This document shows positions 14,224 through 15,707 of a stretch of 15,707 nt of DNA, in pieces. The position numbers and the translations under genes are program-made. The stretch covers positions 1 through 15,707 of the forward strand of contig JAUIEG010000009.1 in assembly GCA_030428745.1 (NCBI GenBank), in the 5' to 3' direction. Position 1 is the first letter of the stretch. Each line of letters opens with the position of its first letter. Source of the stretch: Alphaproteobacteria bacterium (GTDB taxonomy: Bacteria; Pseudomonadota; Alphaproteobacteria; Caulobacterales; Parvularculaceae). The notes beneath the pieces were generated by a model. It searched no databases, had not been told where the DNA came from, and saw only the letters and a program-made list of their open reading frames with translations.

Positions 14224-15198
14224 ATGCGCATCGAAGTCAAACGCGTGGACTGGGCGCTGAAAACGCCGCTGAAGATCGCCAATTTCAGCCAGTCCGTCAT
14301 CGAGACCGTTCATGTCTCGCTCGATGATGATGGCGCGACAGGGCGCGGGGAAGGGATTCCGGTTTTCTATCGCGGTGAAACAGCGGAGGCGATGACTGAA
14401 CAGCTTTCCGCCATCGCCGGCGACATCCGCAATGGCGCCGGGCGGGTGGAGCTGCAGTCGCTCATGCCGGCGGGCGGCGCGCGAAATGCGCTCGACTGCG
14501 CGCTGTGGGACCTTGAAGCGAAGCGAACCGGTCGTCGCGCGTGGTCGATCGCGGGCGTTGATGCGGTGCGGCCGTTGAAAACTGTTTTCACTCTCAGTGT
14601 GGACGAACCGCAGGCGATGGCGGCGCGGGCGAACGCGGCTCCATATGATGTGTTCAAGCTTAAACTCGATGGCGGCGCCGATCTCGACCGGGTCGCCGCA
14701 GTGCGCGCTGCGCGCCATGACGCGGTTATTGTCGTCGACGCGAACCAGTCATGGACAATGGAGCAGCTTCGCGACTGGGCGCCGCGCTTTCATAATCTTG
14801 GAGTCGCGCTGATCGAGCAGCCTTTGCCCGCGGGTGGCGATAGTGCGCTCGCAGGTTTTGAAAGTCCGGTTCCTTTGTGCGCCGATGAATCCTGCCAGAC
14901 TGCGGTGTCGCTAGGCGAAATTCGCGACCGCTATCAGGTGGTCAACATCAAGCTCGACAAAGCCGGCGGTCTCACCGAAGGGCTGCGCCTTGTGCAAGAG
15001 GCGAAAGTGATGAACTTGCGTCTCATGGTCGGCTGCATGGCCGGTTCGTCGCTTTCCATGGCGCCGGCGTTCATTATCGGACAATTCTGCGAGTTTGTTG
15101 ATCTTGACGGCCCGCTGCTGGCGCAAACGGATATGGAAAACGCCATCAGATTTGATGGTAATATGGTCGGGCTTCCTGAAGCGGCGCTTTGGGGATGA
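14224..15198 (+). CDS. Dipeptide epimerase, enolase superfamily (L-Ala-D/L-Glu epimerase-like)
   Basis: The protein has 324 residues of the muconate-lactonising/AEE subgroup. The acid-base lysine is in F-K-L-K-L-D-G (K147, with K145 beside it). Metal ligands are D172 (V-V-D-A-N-Q), E198 (I-E-Q-P-L-P) and D221 (A-D-E-S), and the opposite lysine is K243 in N-I-K-L-D-K-A-G-G. Near the end F-V-D293-L-D295-G-P-L-L carries the D-x-D pair that, in the Bacillus and E. coli Ala-Glu epimerases, binds the amino group of the dipeptide. This supports dipeptide rather than N-acyl amino acid or lactone substrates. No signal peptide is seen, so it is cytoplasmic. The reaction inverts the C-alpha of the second residue. 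Specificity for Ala-Glu is not assured; this subgroup includes enzymes for cationic and hydrophobic dipeptides. It is co-transcribed with the exported amidohydrolase (11-base gap). The ribosome site (GGGG) is weak, consistent with translational coupling. Confidence 0.92.
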   Translation: MRIEVKRVDWALKTPLKIANFSQSVIETVHVSLDDDGATGRGEGIPVFYRGETAEAMTEQLSAIAGDIRNGAGRVELQSLMPAGGARNALDCALWDLEAKRTGRRAWSIAGVDAVRPLKTVFTLSVDEPQAMAARANAAPYDVFKLKLDGGADLDRVAAVRAARHDAVIVVDANQSWTMEQLRDWAPRFHNLGVALIEQPLPAGGDSALAGFESPVPLCADESCQTAVSLGEIRDRYQVVNIKLDKAGGLTEGLRLVQEAKVMNLRLMVGCMAGSSLSMAPAFIIGQFCEFVDLDGPLLAQTDMENAIRFDGNMVGLPEAALWG

Positions 15199-15494
15199 AG
15201 GCTTTTTCCAGTCCTTGTGGCTCGTGATGATGGCGACGCTCTCGCCGCGGTCGGCCCGGCGCTCCATGTCGAGGGCCCAGTTCTGCGCATAGGCGCCGCG
15301 GCGAAACGTTTTGGACGCGCCAGCAGCCTCTTTGGCGTATCTGGACACGCCAATTTCCCGAAGAGAGTTTCCTGAGCCTGGCTTATTTCCTGTGCGTACC
15401 CGTGTGCGCTGCGCGAACAAAGCAGCTAGAAAGCTCTGTAAATTTGTGTATCTCCGGGTGCGCCTGTTCATGTTTAGGGCGTTGATTGTAAAAA
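15199..15494. other. Unassigned gap between dipeptide epimerase and dusA
   Basis: About 296 bases hold no complete gene I can defend. The first half (15202-15306) stays open on the minus strand with coding-like composition (reading R-G-A-Y-A-Q-N-W-A-L-D-M-E-R-R-A-D-R-G-E). It has no stop before running antisense through the epimerase, so it may be a gene remnant. The plus strand is also open in the epimerase frame up to a TGA near 15375. From 15400 the sequence turns AT-rich and should contain the dusA promoter. No tRNA, integrase or clear terminator is seen. Confidence 0.4.
15332..15353. repeat. Inverted repeat in the gap before dusA
   Basis: TTGGCGT (15332-15338) and ACGCCAA (15347-15353) are perfect 7-base arms around ATCTGGAC. 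A short AT-rich TTT lies just after but there is no true T run. It could be a degenerate terminator for the epimerase transcript, a protein-binding site, or part of a recombination site; none can be chosen from the sequence. Confidence 0.4.
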
Positions 15495-15707
15495 ATGCAG
15501 AAAAATCAAACACATAGATTCTGCGTCGCCCCACTGATGGACGGCACGGACCGCCATTGCCGTTATTTTCACCGGCTCCTGTCGAAACATGCGCGGCTCT
15601 ATACCGAGATGATTACGGCGGATGCGGCGATCCATGGCGAGCGTGAGTATCTGCTGGGCTTTGATGAAAGCGAACATCCGGTCGTCTTGCAGCTCGGCGG
15701 GTCTGAG
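15495..15707 (+). CDS. dusA: tRNA-dihydrouridine synthase A, 5' part (runs off the window)
   Basis: The first 71 residues are visible. H-R-F-C-V-A-P-L-M-D-G-T-D-R-H-C-R-Y-F, L-Y-T-E-M-I-T-A-D-A-A-I-H-G and P-V-V-L-Q-L-G-G are the standard N-terminal blocks of DusA, a flavoenzyme that reduces uridines in the D-loop of tRNA using NADPH. The usual Trp after the M-D pair is Gly here. The FMN-binding Pro region is present; the catalytic Cys lies beyond the window. An in-frame stop at 15489 fixes ATG 15495 as the first possible start, although no clear Shine-Dalgarno is present (upstream is TTGATTGTAAAAA). It is a core chromosomal gene, so it probably marks the right end of the accessory cluster. 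Confidence 0.93.
   Translation, partial: MQKNQTHRFCVAPLMDGTDRHCRYFHRLLSKHARLYTEMITADAAIHGEREYLLGFDESEHPVVLQLGGSE

Noticed and set aside
15162..15175. GATGGTAATATGG inside the epimerase gene as a further operator copy
   Set aside because: Only the first nine bases match the element, the rest differs, and it lies within coding sequence.
14911..15534. Minus-strand frame of 207 codons across the epimerase end and the gap before dusA
   Set aside because: Most of it is antisense to the epimerase; only 15202-15306 looks coding-like and is kept as a possible remnant, not as a gene.
1..15707. CRISPR array, tRNA, rRNA or insertion sequence
   Set aside because: No regularly spaced repeats, cloverleaf-like sequence, rRNA-like sequence or transposase frame was seen.

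Overview
The window reads as an accessory, catabolism-type gene cluster from an alphaproteobacterium. The base composition is moderately GC-rich. The outer-membrane receptor has the 'VIVVTAQKREQSLQDTP' type of N-terminus common in Sphingomonadales, Caulobacterales and Parvularculales. Genus cannot be fixed from the sequence. The genes point to uptake and breakdown of peptides or N-acyl amino acids, probably containing D-residues. They include an exported D-aminoacylase-like amidohydrolase, a dipeptide epimerase of the enolase superfamily, two serine hydrolases of the beta-lactamase/D-aminopeptidase fold, a TonB-dependent receptor, two inner-membrane transporters of poorly characterised families (DUF819 and YkvI), two PLP aminotransferases, a TPP-dependent 2-oxo-acid decarboxylase-like enzyme and a MarR-type regulator.

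Layout from left to right. A 5'-truncated serine hydrolase (2-1231, +) is followed by a DUF819 permease (1279-2421, +). These converge on a leftward operon of a TPP enzyme (5281-3572) and a YkvI-family membrane protein (3532-2429). Divergent from that operon is a branched-chain aminotransferase-like gene (5513-6439, +), then a terminator, then a TonB-dependent receptor (6653-8866, +) followed by two hairpin terminators. A MarR regulator (9167-9703, +) converges on a leftward operon of an exported serine hydrolase (12354-11053) and a class III aminotransferase (11045-9711). Divergent from that operon is the exported amidohydrolase (12563-14212, +), followed 11 bases later by the dipeptide epimerase (14224-15198, +). 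The window ends, after about 300 bases of unclear sequence, in the 5' end of dusA (15495 onward, +), a housekeeping tRNA-modification gene and a known integration target for mobile elements in other bacteria.

The main discovery is a regulatory element. The 13-mer TGGTAATGCAAAC occurs four times exactly (5389, 6567 on the minus strand, 12408, 12501) plus two degenerate copies (5446, 6538). All lie in the three intergenic control regions, so five transcription units are tied together: TPP enzyme-YkvI, the aminotransferase, the TonB receptor, serine hydrolase-class III aminotransferase, and amidohydrolase-epimerase. This strongly suggests a local regulon controlled by one transcription factor. 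The MarR protein is the only regulator encoded in the window, but its own upstream region lacks an exact copy.

Proposed working model (inference): an oligopeptide or acyl-peptide crosses the outer membrane through the TonB receptor, is trimmed in the periplasm by the signal-peptide-bearing amidohydrolase and serine hydrolase(s), and enters the cytoplasm through DUF819 and/or YkvI. It is then epimerised, hydrolysed, transaminated and decarboxylated. The individual family assignments are solid. The shared substrate is not known.
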